Source: Paenibacillus_AB sp036577625
GTDB taxonomy: Bacteria; Bacillota; Bacilli; Paenibacillales; NBRC-103111
DNA length: 64,000 nucleotides
Reading direction: 5' to 3'
NCBI RefSeq assembly: GCF_036577625.1
Contig: NZ_JARBDC010000075.1
Location: 124,001-188,000 of the forward strand
Shown here in pieces: positions 35,624-43,696 of this stretch (position 1 is the first letter of the stretch; the number at the start of each line of letters is the position of its first letter). Position numbers and translations under genes: made by a program. The notes beneath the pieces are model-generated. The model was not told the DNA's origin. It was given only the letters and a program-made list of their open reading frames with translations, and did not search any database.

Positions 35624-36721
35624 TCAATCGTACAAACGGCCCCACTGGTCGGCCAGCTCCGCTTCGTCGAGGTCGATGCCGATAAAGACGATATACGTTT
35701 CGCCGTCGTAACCGGTTTTTTCCCAGTACGTCCGCCCGCCCGCATATTGCATCAAACGCATGCAGCCGTCGCCGTCGAATCGGACGTAGCCTTTGGCGCG
35801 AAGCAGACGGTCCTTCCAGGCGCGGAGAAACCGTTCCGCGCGGGCGGCCGTCGACTTGCCGCCGGCCTTCCAGGGGAGCGCCACCGATTTGACGCGGGAA
35901 AACGACGCGGCCGGCTGCGGCTTCGCGGCGCGGGGCGCGGCGCCGCCTACGGCGACTTTGACGGAGCCGTATGACGCCCGACTGACCGCGGGACGGCTTG
36001 GACCCGGGCCGGCGCCAGCGCCCGGGATAGTGCTTGCGCTTCCGCTTTCGTATACGTGTGTTTTTTCGTTTGGGTGAGCGTGAGCTTGCGCGCCAGCGTC
36101 CGCATTCTCCCCGATGCCGGCGAAAAGCTCGCTCAGATCGATGCGGCTGTGCGTCGTTTGGACGATCGGGGCGCGTTCGTTCAGCTTGCGGATCGCTTTT
36201 TCGATTTTGGCGAGCCGGGCGGCGGGGACGAGATCGGTTTTGTTCAGCACGAGCCGGTCGGCGACTTCGATTTGCCGCCGCAGCGTGCGAACGAGCTGCC
36301 GATCCGAGGCGAAGACGCTGTTATACTCGAGCACATGCTCGGCATCCAGCACCGTAACGATCCGCATCAACCGTACGGCGCGCAGCAGCTCCGGCTCGGT
36401 CAGCGCATCGGCGATTTCCTCCGGATTGGCGACGCCGGTCAGCTCGATGACGATCACGTCGGGCTTTTGGCCGACAAGGGTCCGGAGCGCGGCGAGCAGC
36501 TCGCCCTTTTTGCCGCAGCATACGCAGCCGTCCAGCAGCCTTTGCACGGCGGCATTGCCGCCCTCCGCGGCGATGAGGCCGTCGACGTCCCGTTTTCCGA
36601 GCTCGTTCATGAGCACGCCGGGCTTCATGGCCCGCCTGCCGGCCTCCTCCAGCATGCGGACGAGCAGCGTCGTTTTCCCGCTGCCCAAAAAACCGCTTAA
36701 CACGATAACCGGAATACGCAT
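35624..36721 (-). CDS. COG0523 (CobW/ZNG-type) metal-chaperone GTPase, first copy
   Basis: A 365-residue GTPase. Walker A is GFLGSGKTTLL, the metal-binding CxCC motif is GCVCCGKKGEL, and NKTD is the G4 motif. Residues about 205-280 form a low-complexity insert with a His-containing stretch (AQAHAHPNEKTHVYE) that may bind zinc. The C-terminal CobW_C domain ends with IVFIGIDLDEAELADQW. It is likely a zinc metallochaperone used in zinc limitation, as for YciC. A Zur-like box lies about 40 bp upstream of its start. It is divergent from the other COG0523 gene across a repeat-rich gap. Confidence 0.85.
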   Translation of the reverse strand: MRIPVIVLSGFLGSGKTTLLVRMLEEAGRRAMKPGVLMNELGKRDVDGLIAAEGGNAAVQRLLDGCVCCGKKGELLAALRTLVGQKPDVIVIELTGVANPEEIADALTEPELLRAVRLMRIVTVLDAEHVLEYNSVFASDRQLVRTLRRQIEVADRLVLNKTDLVPAARLAKIEKAIRKLNERAPIVQTTHSRIDLSELFAGIGENADAGAQAHAHPNEKTHVYESGSASTIPGAGAGPGPSRPAVSRASYGSVKVAVGGAAPRAAKPQPAASFSRVKSVALPWKAGGKSTAARAERFLRAWKDRLLRAKGYVRFDGDGCMRLMQYAGGRTYWEKTGYDGETYIVFIGIDLDEAELADQWGRLYD

Positions 36722-36759
36722 CGTCGATCCTTCCTTTCGGGGGCGTTTTTTTAATTATA

Positions 36760-36774
36760 TAGTAAATTTTACGA
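36760..36774. promoter_or_regulatory. Zur-like box of the minus-strand COG0523 gene
   Basis: TAGTAAATTTTACGA matches 11 of 14 defined positions of the Zur consensus and lies 39 bp upstream of the ATG at 36721. Confidence 0.55.
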
Positions 36775-36924
36775 TTTTTAGACGTCGTGCACAATCGCAA
36801 TCATTGTCGAAAAGCGTGTCAAACCTCTCCGACATGTTGATCAACGATTCGAGCGGCAGGCCGCTTTCATCGCAACGAAAAATTGGGTATGGCAGCGCCT
36901 AGGCGAGGAATAAATATCGGAGCG

Positions 36925-36972
36925 TTGACGGGGAGAAGGCATACTGATATACTTTTAGTGTAAAAATTACGA
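36925..36972 (+). promoter_or_regulatory. Orphan promoter with Zur-like box
   Basis: TTGACG (36925-36930), 17 bp, TATACT (36948-36953), then GTGTAAAAATTACGA (36958-36972) over the expected start site; the box matches 11 of 14 Zur positions. No convincing gene follows for 900 bp. A weak 34-codon Arg/Pro-rich ORF (37039-37143, repeated RRPV) has no ribosome binding site. The transcript may be an RNA, a decayed gene, or a long leader for the COG0523 gene at 37899. Confidence 0.55.
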
Positions 36973-37166
36973 ATAAACATCTCCTTCGATGAATGTCAAT
37001 GGAGGAGTGGATCGTTTCCGGGGCAATCGCATGATACTATGAACCGGCAGCGAATCAAATTCCGCCAGGTCGGCGAGCGCCCGGTCCGCCGCCCGGTCCG
37101 CCGCCCGGTCCGCCCGGTCGGCTCGTCCCGGCTGTACCGGTAAACAACCGCGATAAAAGTCGTCAT

Positions 37167-37349
37167 AACCGGAAAACGTCCATCTATTTTTGTCGATTCC
37201 GATTACCGGCGACATTTAGCGGGAAAACCGCCCGGTAATTTTGCAGCGGACCGCTCTTTCGCCGGTGCGAAGCTATTTTACCGGGAGCATTTCCCGGTAT
37301 TTCGATTCGATGCTAAACCGGAGACGAAATAACGGTAGATATTCCCGTT
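37167..37349. repeat. Dispersed four-palindrome repeat, copy 1
   Basis: Four 19-nt imperfect or perfect palindromes of the form AACYGGAAAANNTCCRGTT start at 37167, 37218, 37280 and 37331; the third, ACCGGGAGCATTTCCCGGT, is perfect. Spacings are 51, 62 and 51 bp, exactly those of the copy at 54175-54357. The region is otherwise non-coding. Confidence 0.75.
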
Positions 37350-37405
37350 TCCGCTCCTGCCGCATCCTCCTATGTCAGGGGGCCGGGCGTGGAAACGCCA
37401 GAAGC

Positions 37406-37791
37406 GACTGAAGTCTGGAGTCTGAAGTCTGCTGGAGTCAGAAGTCTGGAGTCAGGAGTCAGAAGTCAGAAGTCTGAGTCTGGAGTCAGAAGTCTGGAGT
37501 ATGGAGTCTGAAGTCTGAAGTCTAAAGTCTGAAGTCTGAAGTCTGAAGTCTGAAGTCTGAGGTTCAGGAGTCTGGAGACTGGAGTCTGGAGTTTTAGGAG
37601 TCTGGGGTCAGGAGTCTGGGGTTAGAAGTCAGGAGTCAGGAGTCTAAAGTCTAAAGTCTAAAGTCTAAAGTCTAAAGTCTAAAGTCTAAAGTCTAAAGTC
37701 TAAAGTCTAAAGTCTAAAGTCTAAAGTCTAAAGTCTAAAGTCTAAAGTCTAAAGTCTAAAGTCTAAAGTCCAGAGTCTAGAGTCTGAAGTT
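37406..37791. repeat. Heptanucleotide tandem repeat (AGTCTRR)n
   Basis: About 385 bp of 7-nt repeats. The left part is degenerate (GAAGTCT, GGAGTCT, GGAGTCA variants); 37641-37770 holds about 18.5 perfect copies of AGTCTAA. The unit is not a multiple of three and contains TAA, so it is not coding. The perfect block next to a degenerate block suggests recent slippage expansion. It lies just upstream of the Zur box of the second COG0523 gene. Confidence 0.95.
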
Positions 37792-37861
37792 GCTTCTAAT
37801 GCGGTTGCCCTGGGGGCGATCCTATTGGACGGAATGAGCATTTATTTTTTTTCGTATCTAA

Positions 37862-37876
37862 TCGTAAAAATTACTT
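37862..37876. promoter_or_regulatory. Zur-like box of the plus-strand COG0523 gene
   Basis: TCGTAAAAATTACTT matches 11 of 14 Zur consensus positions and ends 22 bp before the start codon at 37899. Confidence 0.6.
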
Positions 37877-37898
37877 TTAAACGAGGTGCTTGGAACCG

Positions 37899-39119
37899 AT
37901 GACAACTGGCAAGCTTATACCGGTAACCGTCTTGAGCGGTTATTTGGGTGCGGGGAAAACGACGGTTTTGAATCACGTGCTGCATAATCGGAACGGGCTG
38001 AAAGTGGCCGTCATCGTCAACGATTTGAGCGAGGTGAACATCGATGCCGGGCTGATCAAGGAAGGAGGCGGACTGTCCCGGACGAACGAGAAGCTGGTTG
38101 AGATGTCGAACGGCTGCATTTGCTGCACGCTTCGCGAAGATTTGCTCCGCGAGGTCGAAAAGCTGGCCAAGGAAGGCCGGTTCGACTATATATTGATCGA
38201 ATCGACCGGGGGCGGCGAGCCCGTGCCGGTTGCCCAGACGTTTACGTACGTCGACGAGGAGCACGGCATCGATCTGTCCCGCTTTTGCAGGCTGGACTGC
38301 ATGGTGACGGTCGTCGACGCGTACCGGTTTTGGCACGATTTCGCTTCCGGCGAGACGCTGCTGGACCGAGGCGAGGCGGTAGGGGAAGACGATACGCGGG
38401 ATGTGGTCGACCTGCTGATCGATCAGATCGAGTTTTGCGACGTGCTGCTGTTGAACAAATGCGATCGGGTCGACGAGCCGGACTTGCAGCGCTTGGAGGC
38501 GGTGCTTCGCAAGCTGCAGCCGAGAGCGAAGCTGATTCGGACGGTCCGAGGCCGGGTGGACCCGTCGGCGATATTGAATACCGGCCTGTTCGATTTCGAC
38601 GAAGCGAGCGCTTCCGCCGGCTGGATGAAGGAGTTGGAGAAGCCGGCGCATATTCCGGAAACGGAAGAGTACGGCATCTCGTCGTTCGTTTACGAGCGCG
38701 GCAGACCGTTTCACCCGGGCCGATTGATGGCATGGATGTCCGATTGGCCGGAGGAGATCGTCCGGGCGAAAGGGATCGTTTGGCTGGCGACCCGCGGCGA
38801 TATGGCGCAAAGCCTGAGTCAGGCGGGGCCGTCGATTCAATTCGGGCCGGCCGGCTACTGGGCGGCGGCGCTGCCGGAAGAGGAAAAGCGGGCGCTGCTT
38901 GCCGAAGACGAAGCATTGTGCGCCGGCTGGGACCCGGTATACGGCGATCGGACGAACAAGTTCGTCTTGATCGGGATCGACATCGATCGCGGCGCGCTTG
39001 CCGCATCGCTGGACGAATGCTTGCTGACCGACGAGGAGATGGGGATGGATTGGAGTGCGTTCCCGGACGACTTCCCGAACGTTGCGACGGACGAGTTGGC
39101 GGAAGCCGCCCGGACATAA
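37899..39119 (+). CDS. COG0523 (CobW/ZNG-type) metal-chaperone GTPase, second copy
   Basis: A 406-residue GTPase with Walker A GYLGAGKTTVL, CxCC motif GCICCTLREDL, STGGGEPVPVAQTF (switch region) and G4 NKCD. The CobW_C domain contains FVYERGRPFHPGRL and a long tail with FVLIGIDIDRGALAASL. It is closer in architecture to YciC/ZNG GTPases than the first copy, lacking the His-rich insert. ATG at 37899 is preferred over the TTG three codons upstream because of GAGGTG spacing. It likely delivers zinc to a client enzyme when zinc is scarce. The Zur-like box sits at its start. Confidence 0.88.
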   Translation: MTTGKLIPVTVLSGYLGAGKTTVLNHVLHNRNGLKVAVIVNDLSEVNIDAGLIKEGGGLSRTNEKLVEMSNGCICCTLREDLLREVEKLAKEGRFDYILIESTGGGEPVPVAQTFTYVDEEHGIDLSRFCRLDCMVTVVDAYRFWHDFASGETLLDRGEAVGEDDTRDVVDLLIDQIEFCDVLLLNKCDRVDEPDLQRLEAVLRKLQPRAKLIRTVRGRVDPSAILNTGLFDFDEASASAGWMKELEKPAHIPETEEYGISSFVYERGRPFHPGRLMAWMSDWPEEIVRAKGIVWLATRGDMAQSLSQAGPSIQFGPAGYWAAALPEEEKRALLAEDEALCAGWDPVYGDRTNKFVLIGIDIDRGALAASLDECLLTDEEMGMDWSAFPDDFPNVATDELAEAART

Positions 39120-39215
39120 GCCGGGGGCACGGTGGCAGACAGGCGCAAGGCGCAGGGAGTCGGCGGCGGGAACGGGAGGCCGCCCATGTAGCGGGGCGAC
39201 GACGAATACGGGCAG

Positions 39216-39240
39216 AAGGCCGCTTTTAGGCGGCCTTTTT
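39216..39240 (+). terminator. Intrinsic terminator of the second COG0523 gene
   Basis: AAGGCCGC (39216-39223) pairs with GCGGCCTT (39230-39237), followed by TTTTT. Confidence 0.88.
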
Positions 39241-39337
39241 GCCGTTTACGGCGTCGACCTGCAGGGCGACGGCCAGCAATGCGAGCGAGCGAGCAAGCGT
39301 GGCGGGGACGCGGGTCCGTGAGGCGGAGGCGCGGGCA

Positions 39338-39838
39338 ATGCTCCTTCGAACCTTATTCGAGCGAAAAAGCCGGCGGCGCGGCTGGATAAGGTTCTTTTGC
39401 ACCTTATCCGGGCTGTGCGGACGCGAACGCAGGCGAGTGAGCGCCCGATAATGCTCCTTCGAACCTTATTCGCGCGAAAAAGCCGGCGGCGCGGCTGGAT
39501 AAGGTTCTTTTGCACCTTATCCGGGCTGTGCGGACGCGAACGCAGGCGAGTGAGCGCCCGATAATGCTCCTTCGAACCTTATTCGCGCGAAAAAGCCGCC
39601 GGTGCGCCGGGATAAGGTTCCTTTGCACCTTATCCGGGCAACGCGGGCGCGAACGCAGGCGAGTGAGCGCCCGATAATGCTCCTTCGAACCTTATTCGCG
39701 CGAAAAAGCCGGCGACGCGGCTGGATAAGGTTCCTTTGCATCTTATCCGGGCAACGCGGGCGCGAGTCCGTGCGACAGAGGCCCGACTAATGTACCTTTA
39801 CACCTTACCCGCCCAGCGCGGACACTCCTCGCCAAACG
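39338..39838. repeat. 113-bp tandem repeat array (four copies plus a degenerate fifth)
   Basis: Units beginning ATGCTCCTTCGAACC start at 39338, 39451, 39564 and 39677, each exactly 113 bp apart, with a degenerate fifth at 39790. Each unit contains arms GAACCTTATTC and GGATAAGGTTC that can form a long stem, with a second inverted repeat AGCCG/CGGCT inside the loop, then CACCTTATCC. Copies differ by only a few bases. 113 is not a multiple of three, so the overlapping short reading frames are artefacts. Flanks show decayed repeat sequence. Confidence 0.92.
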
Positions 39839-39840
39839 CT

Positions 39841-40452
39841 TTATATTCGTTTGACCCAGATTCGGTAGCCGACCGCCGTCGCGGCAAGCAGCACGCCGTA
39901 AACGGAGGCGACGATCAGCGCGTTGCGTACGTTTGCGAACAGCTCGTTGCCCAAGTACGCGAACAGCAAAATGTTCGGTATTTTCCCGAGCGCCGAAGCG
40001 GTCGCGTATGTAGACAGCCGTATCGACAAAAATGCGGGGTACACGTTGACGAGCGATTGCGGCAGCACCGGGATCAGACGCGCGACGAAAATGGCGGCGA
40101 ACGGTCTTCGCTCCATAAACCGGGCCAGCTTGTCGATTCGTTCGAATTTGGCCATATACGCCCTCCCCCGTTCGCGGAACGAGCTTCGAACGAGCGCGTA
40201 CAGGATGACGGAAGCGAGCGTCGCCGCGGACCAGCTGACGAAAAAGCCGAGCGGCGGACCGTACATGTAGCCGAGCATGCCGATGATCAATTTATAAGGC
40301 AGCACGGGAAACAGGACGAAGCAGAGAGCGACCCCGAAAGCGACGGGCAGCGGGGGATGGTAGCGCTGCATCCAATCGGCGAGCTCGTCCCTGTATAAAA
40401 AAACGATAACGATGGCCACCGTATAAACCAGGCCGATTTGCCATATTTTCAT
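39841..40452 (-). CDS. TVP38/TMEM64-family (DedA-superfamily) membrane protein
   Basis: A 203-residue membrane protein with about five to six helices. The family motif is seen in FAAIFVARLIPVLPQSLVNVYPAF, with the preceding GPPLGFFVSWSAATLAS segment. Related proteins are thought to move lipids across membranes. The ATG at 40452 follows GGGAG by about 6 nt; the frame extends upstream through the LexA-controlled promoter region without a better start. It stops next to the 113-bp repeat array. Confidence 0.82.
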   Translation of the reverse strand: MKIWQIGLVYTVAIVIVFLYRDELADWMQRYHPPLPVAFGVALCFVLFPVLPYKLIIGMLGYMYGPPLGFFVSWSAATLASVILYALVRSSFRERGRAYMAKFERIDKLARFMERRPFAAIFVARLIPVLPQSLVNVYPAFLSIRLSTYATASALGKIPNILLFAYLGNELFANVRNALIVASVYGVLLAATAVGYRIWVKRI

Positions 40453-40598
40453 AGAGCGCTCCCGTATCATCGTTATGGGGCAGGCCGCGCGGCTAACTGC
40501 AGCCGTCGCGACACACTTGCTACCACTAGCATACCCGCTAAGCCGGAGACAAGCAAAGCCGTGTCGAAGCCCGGCCCCGTCCGACGAAATTTTCCATA

Positions 40599-40627
40599 TT
40601 GACATTCGAACATACGTTCTGTATGGT
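40599..40627 (+). promoter_or_regulatory. Promoter with LexA (SOS) box for the VOC operon
   Basis: TTGACA (40599-40604) and TATGGT (40622-40627) with a 17-bp spacer. The spacer holds CGAACATACGTTCT (40607-40620), which matches the Gram-positive LexA consensus CGAACRNRYGTTCG at 13 of 14 positions. Binding would block RNA polymerase. The first gene of the operon starts about 160 nt downstream; no ORF with a proper ribosome binding site was found in this leader. Confidence 0.78.
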
Positions 40628-40793
40628 AGTAGATGGAAACGCATTTATGGAAGCGATTGGTCGATATCCGCCTCCGTCGCATCGGTTCGAAAAAAAATGT
40701 CGGCGGGCATGTATGGAATCGTCCGTCCCGCTCGTTATTCAGACGAATACCCGTCGCCGCCGATCGCGGACGAACTGAGGAGGAGCTGGAACT

Positions 40794-41201
40794 ATGGCCG
40801 TCAAATTGCTTGGAAGCATTTTCATTCCGGTCAGCAGGCTGGAAGCATCGATCGCATTTTACACCGAACATTTGCAATTGAGATGCCGGGGCATCGAGGA
40901 TTGGGGCGACGGCGAGCGCGGCGCGACGTTGTTCGTGAACAATCCGCCCGCCGGTGCGGCCATGGTGACGCTGGCCGAAAGAAAGGAGCCGTTTCACGTC
41001 TCCGACCGGCCGCTGTTCAATTTTTCGTGCGGCGACGTCGAGGAGATGCATCGCACGCTGCAGGCGCGCGGCTGCCGCGTAACGGAGCTGGTGGCTTGGG
41101 ATAGTCCCTGGAACCGTCATCTGATGTTCGATGTGTACGACCCGGACGGCCATCCGATCAATTTGATCGAAATGATTCCGATTGTTGCGCCGGTCCGGTA
41201 A
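40794..41201 (+). CDS. VOC-family protein, one domain
   Basis: A 135-residue vicinal-oxygen-chelate protein (glyoxalase/bleomycin-resistance fold). The start SIFIPVSRLEASIAFYTEHLQL and the end FDVYDPDGHPINLIE are typical; the second half retains the DPDG metal-region motif. The dimer would either chelate a metal for catalysis or sequester a drug. First of six closely spaced genes behind an SOS-type promoter. Confidence 0.85.
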   Translation: MAVKLLGSIFIPVSRLEASIAFYTEHLQLRCRGIEDWGDGERGATLFVNNPPAGAAMVTLAERKEPFHVSDRPLFNFSCGDVEEMHRTLQARGCRVTELVAWDSPWNRHLMFDVYDPDGHPINLIEMIPIVAPVR

Positions 41202-41244
41202 CGGACCGCCCGACGATCGATCCCGATGAGAGGCGAGTGACCGA

Positions 41245-41685
41245 ATGACCGCAAAGACGCAAACGAAGAAAGCCCTGTTGAAAAAAATCGATTGCGCCTA
41301 CGTTCCCGTATCCGATCCGGCGGCCGCGGCCGACTGGTACGAACGGGTGCTCGGCCTGAAGCTGCGCTCCCCCGTACGGCCGGGCCGCGGCGCGATTATG
41401 ATTATGGGCGACGGACAATGGCTGTTTCTGCTGCCGAGTCCGGGCATGACGCCGCTGACGTTCGAAACGACCGGTTGGGCGGGGGAAGGCGAATCGTTCG
41501 AAATGTTCCCGCTCTGCTTCGAGACGGAAGACATCGCGGCGCTCCACGCGGCGCTTCTCGCTTCGGGCGTATGGGTGGAAGCGGCGATCCGCGACGAAGG
41601 CGGCTGCGGATTGCAGCTCGATTTCAAAGACCCGGACGGCAACAAGTACCAAGCTTGGCAGCAGCCCGGCAAGAAAGGGGAATGA
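41245..41685 (+). CDS. VOC-family protein, one domain
   Basis: A 146-residue VOC protein (KKIDCAYVPVSDPAAAADWYERVLGL at the start and DFKDPDGNKYQAW near the end). The gene starts 43 bp after the previous stop and ends 3 bp before the next start, indicating one operon. It is similar in general fold but not closely identical to its neighbours, so the cluster is an old duplication or a collection of different VOC proteins. Confidence 0.85.
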   Translation: MTAKTQTKKALLKKIDCAYVPVSDPAAAADWYERVLGLKLRSPVRPGRGAIMIMGDGQWLFLLPSPGMTPLTFETTGWAGEGESFEMFPLCFETEDIAALHAALLASGVWVEAAIRDEGGCGLQLDFKDPDGNKYQAWQQPGKKGE

Positions 41686-41688
41686 CGC

Positions 41689-42873
41689 ATGGAAACGGCT
41701 TCGCAGCGGATTCCGCTGCAGACGGGGGCGGCAAGCCTGTTCGTGCACGTGACCGATTTGCGCCGCGCGGCGGAATGGTATAGCGATTTGCTCGGACTGC
41801 CCGTCAAGGAAGAACGATTCGGAGGGCCGGTCTATTGGTTCGACTTGCCGGGAACCGGCCTTATTCTCGACGACAATTCGAGCAACCGGCGAAATCCGGA
41901 TTGGCGGGAAGATATGAAGCCGTTCGTCATGTTTGCATGCGACGATATCGACGAAGCGTACGCTTATATCGGGACGAAGGCGGAAACGCTGGGCGAACCG
42001 GAACGGTATGCGGACGTCGCCCATTTTTGTTTCCGCGCGCCGGACGGACGGGTGCATATGGTTTGCTGGTCGAAGGACGGAGGCGCCGAGCCGGAGCTGC
42101 CGACAAGCTTAAGCCCGATCAGGCCCCGCATCGGCGGCGTTTTCCTGAACGTTCGCGACATGCGGGCGGGGGCGGCTTGGATCAGCGATTTGCTGGGCGT
42201 ACCGCTCAAGGAAGAGGAGACGTCCGAGTCGATTTACGTCGTGCCGGCGGCCCGGGGGGCCGATTTGCTGCTGGACGACAACCGCGCGCGAAACGGCGAG
42301 ACGTTCGAAATCCCGTTCATGTTCGACGCGAACGACATCGAAGCCGCCTACGCGTACGCGGTCGAACATGGAATGAGCGTATTCCACGGCATCCAGCGTC
42401 ACGGCACCGTCGCGTGCTTCACCTTATCCGATCCGGACGGCAATCTGGTCATGGTAGGCAGCGACGAAGAAGAGCGTGCCGGAGACATCGACGGCTATAC
42501 GCTCGTCCAGCTGCCGGTTACCGATTTGAAGCGGTCCGTCGCCTTCTATACGGATCTGCTCGGATACGTGCCCGAGCATCCGGAGCGGCCGGTCGAGGAT
42601 CATTATTTTTTGCGCACCCAATCGGGATCGGGTCCGGGACTGCACCTGCTCGAAGTGGCCGCCGGCGAATTCAAAACCGACCATTGGCTGCGCGACGGGA
42701 AGCCGATTCACGGGCTCGAGCTGCACAGCCGGAACGTTCGGGAGCTTCACCGCAGGCTTGTCCGTTCCGGCGTGCGCATCGAAGCCTCCCCGTATTTCGT
42801 TCAGCCGTGCGGCGGGTACGTCAAGTTTTACGATCCGGACGGACACCTTCTGTGCGTCAATCAAAGTGGATGA
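41689..42873 (+). CDS. Triple VOC-domain protein
   Basis: A 394-residue protein with three VOC domains at about 10-130, 137-250 and 262-390. Each begins with a VxDLxxAxxWYxDLLG-like helix-strand (LFVHVTDLRRAAEWYSDLLGL; NVRDMRAGAAWISDLLGV; LPVTDLKRSVAFYTDLLGY), and the second and third end with DPDGNLVMV and DPDGHLLCV. Since functional VOC units are paired, an odd number suggests pairing within and between chains. No substrate can be named. Confidence 0.85.
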   Translation: METASQRIPLQTGAASLFVHVTDLRRAAEWYSDLLGLPVKEERFGGPVYWFDLPGTGLILDDNSSNRRNPDWREDMKPFVMFACDDIDEAYAYIGTKAETLGEPERYADVAHFCFRAPDGRVHMVCWSKDGGAEPELPTSLSPIRPRIGGVFLNVRDMRAGAAWISDLLGVPLKEEETSESIYVVPAARGADLLLDDNRARNGETFEIPFMFDANDIEAAYAYAVEHGMSVFHGIQRHGTVACFTLSDPDGNLVMVGSDEEERAGDIDGYTLVQLPVTDLKRSVAFYTDLLGYVPEHPERPVEDHYFLRTQSGSGPGLHLLEVAAGEFKTDHWLRDGKPIHGLELHSRNVRELHRRLVRSGVRIEASPYFVQPCGGYVKFYDPDGHLLCVNQSG

Positions 42874-42895
42874 CTTATCCCGTATCGGAGGAAAC

Positions 42896-43684
42896 ATGGC
42901 TAAGCCGAAAACGATAGGAGCTTCGCTCACCGTGCTTCTCGTCAGCGACGCGTCCCGGTCGCAAGCGTATTACCGGGACGTGCTCGGCTTCGACGTCACG
43001 GATTGGTGGGCGGAGCGGGACGGCTTGAACGGCCTGGCGCTCAAGCTGCTGCAGGCGGCGTCGCCCGAGGACGTGAAGCCGAATGCGCCGGCGAAAGGAC
43101 AGTCCGTCGGCGCGGATATGTACGCGTATGTGGATACATGGGATCGGCTCGAGGCGCTGTTCCGGGAATTCAAGGCGAAGGGCGCCTTCATCGCCCAAGA
43201 CATCGTAACGTATCCCGAAGGCGGCCCATGGAAGGAGTTCGTCGTTCGCGACCCCGACGGGTACGCGATCGCGTTCGGCGGCGTCGACGGCCGTCCGGGC
43301 GGAAGGCGCAGTCCGATCCGGCCGCATATCGGCACGGTTACGCTGTCCGTACGCGATCTGGATCGCGCCGCCGGGCGCTATGCCGCATTGCTCGATATGA
43401 ACGTCAATCCGGCGGATCGCGTCCATGACGGTCTGCACGTATTTCGAATGCAAAACGGCACCGACTTGGCGCTCGAAGCGAGCGATACGAACGAGGGGCC
43501 GGCCCGGGGGCGGCATTCCGCGCGGATTACGATCTATACCGATCGTCTGGAGGCGGCGTTCGATTTCGCCGGCTCCGCCGGCTTCGACGTCGTCGCGGAT
43601 ATCGACCGGTCGGGCGAAGCGCCTTTTTTCCAAATTCGCGACGAAGACGGCAACCGGATTGCCGTTGTCCAATCGCTCGATTAG
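42896..43684 (+). CDS. Double VOC-domain protein
   Basis: A 262-residue protein with two VOC domains (about 8-125, with RSQAYYRDVLGFDV and VRDPDGYAIAFGG; and about 140-260, with SVRDLDRAAGRYAALLDM and IRDEDGNRIAVVQ). ATG at 42896 was chosen for the GGAGG 5 nt upstream; an open frame further upstream overlaps the preceding gene. Together with its neighbours this makes seven VOC domains in one operon. Confidence 0.85.
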   Translation: MAKPKTIGASLTVLLVSDASRSQAYYRDVLGFDVTDWWAERDGLNGLALKLLQAASPEDVKPNAPAKGQSVGADMYAYVDTWDRLEALFREFKAKGAFIAQDIVTYPEGGPWKEFVVRDPDGYAIAFGGVDGRPGGRRSPIRPHIGTVTLSVRDLDRAAGRYAALLDMNVNPADRVHDGLHVFRMQNGTDLALEASDTNEGPARGRHSARITIYTDRLEAAFDFAGSAGFDVVADIDRSGEAPFFQIRDEDGNRIAVVQSLD

Positions 43685-43696
43685 GAGGACAGATTC

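Noticed and set aside
37039..37143. 34-codon Arg/Pro-rich ORF downstream of the orphan Zur promoter
   Set aside because: No Shine-Dalgarno; its RRPV repeats come from a short GC-rich tandem repeat. Kept only as a remote possibility.
37406..37791. CRISPR array in the 37.4-37.8 kb repeat region
   Set aside because: The unit is only 7 nt with no spacers, and no cas genes are nearby.
39246..39790. Several overlapping 60-90 codon reading frames with near-identical peptides inside the 113-bp array
   Set aside because: They arise from the tandem repeat read across units; there are no ribosome binding sites, and the repeat length is not a multiple of three.
40633..40881. 82-codon reading frame in the leader of the VOC operon
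   Set aside because: It overlaps the first VOC gene in another frame and lacks a ribosome binding site.
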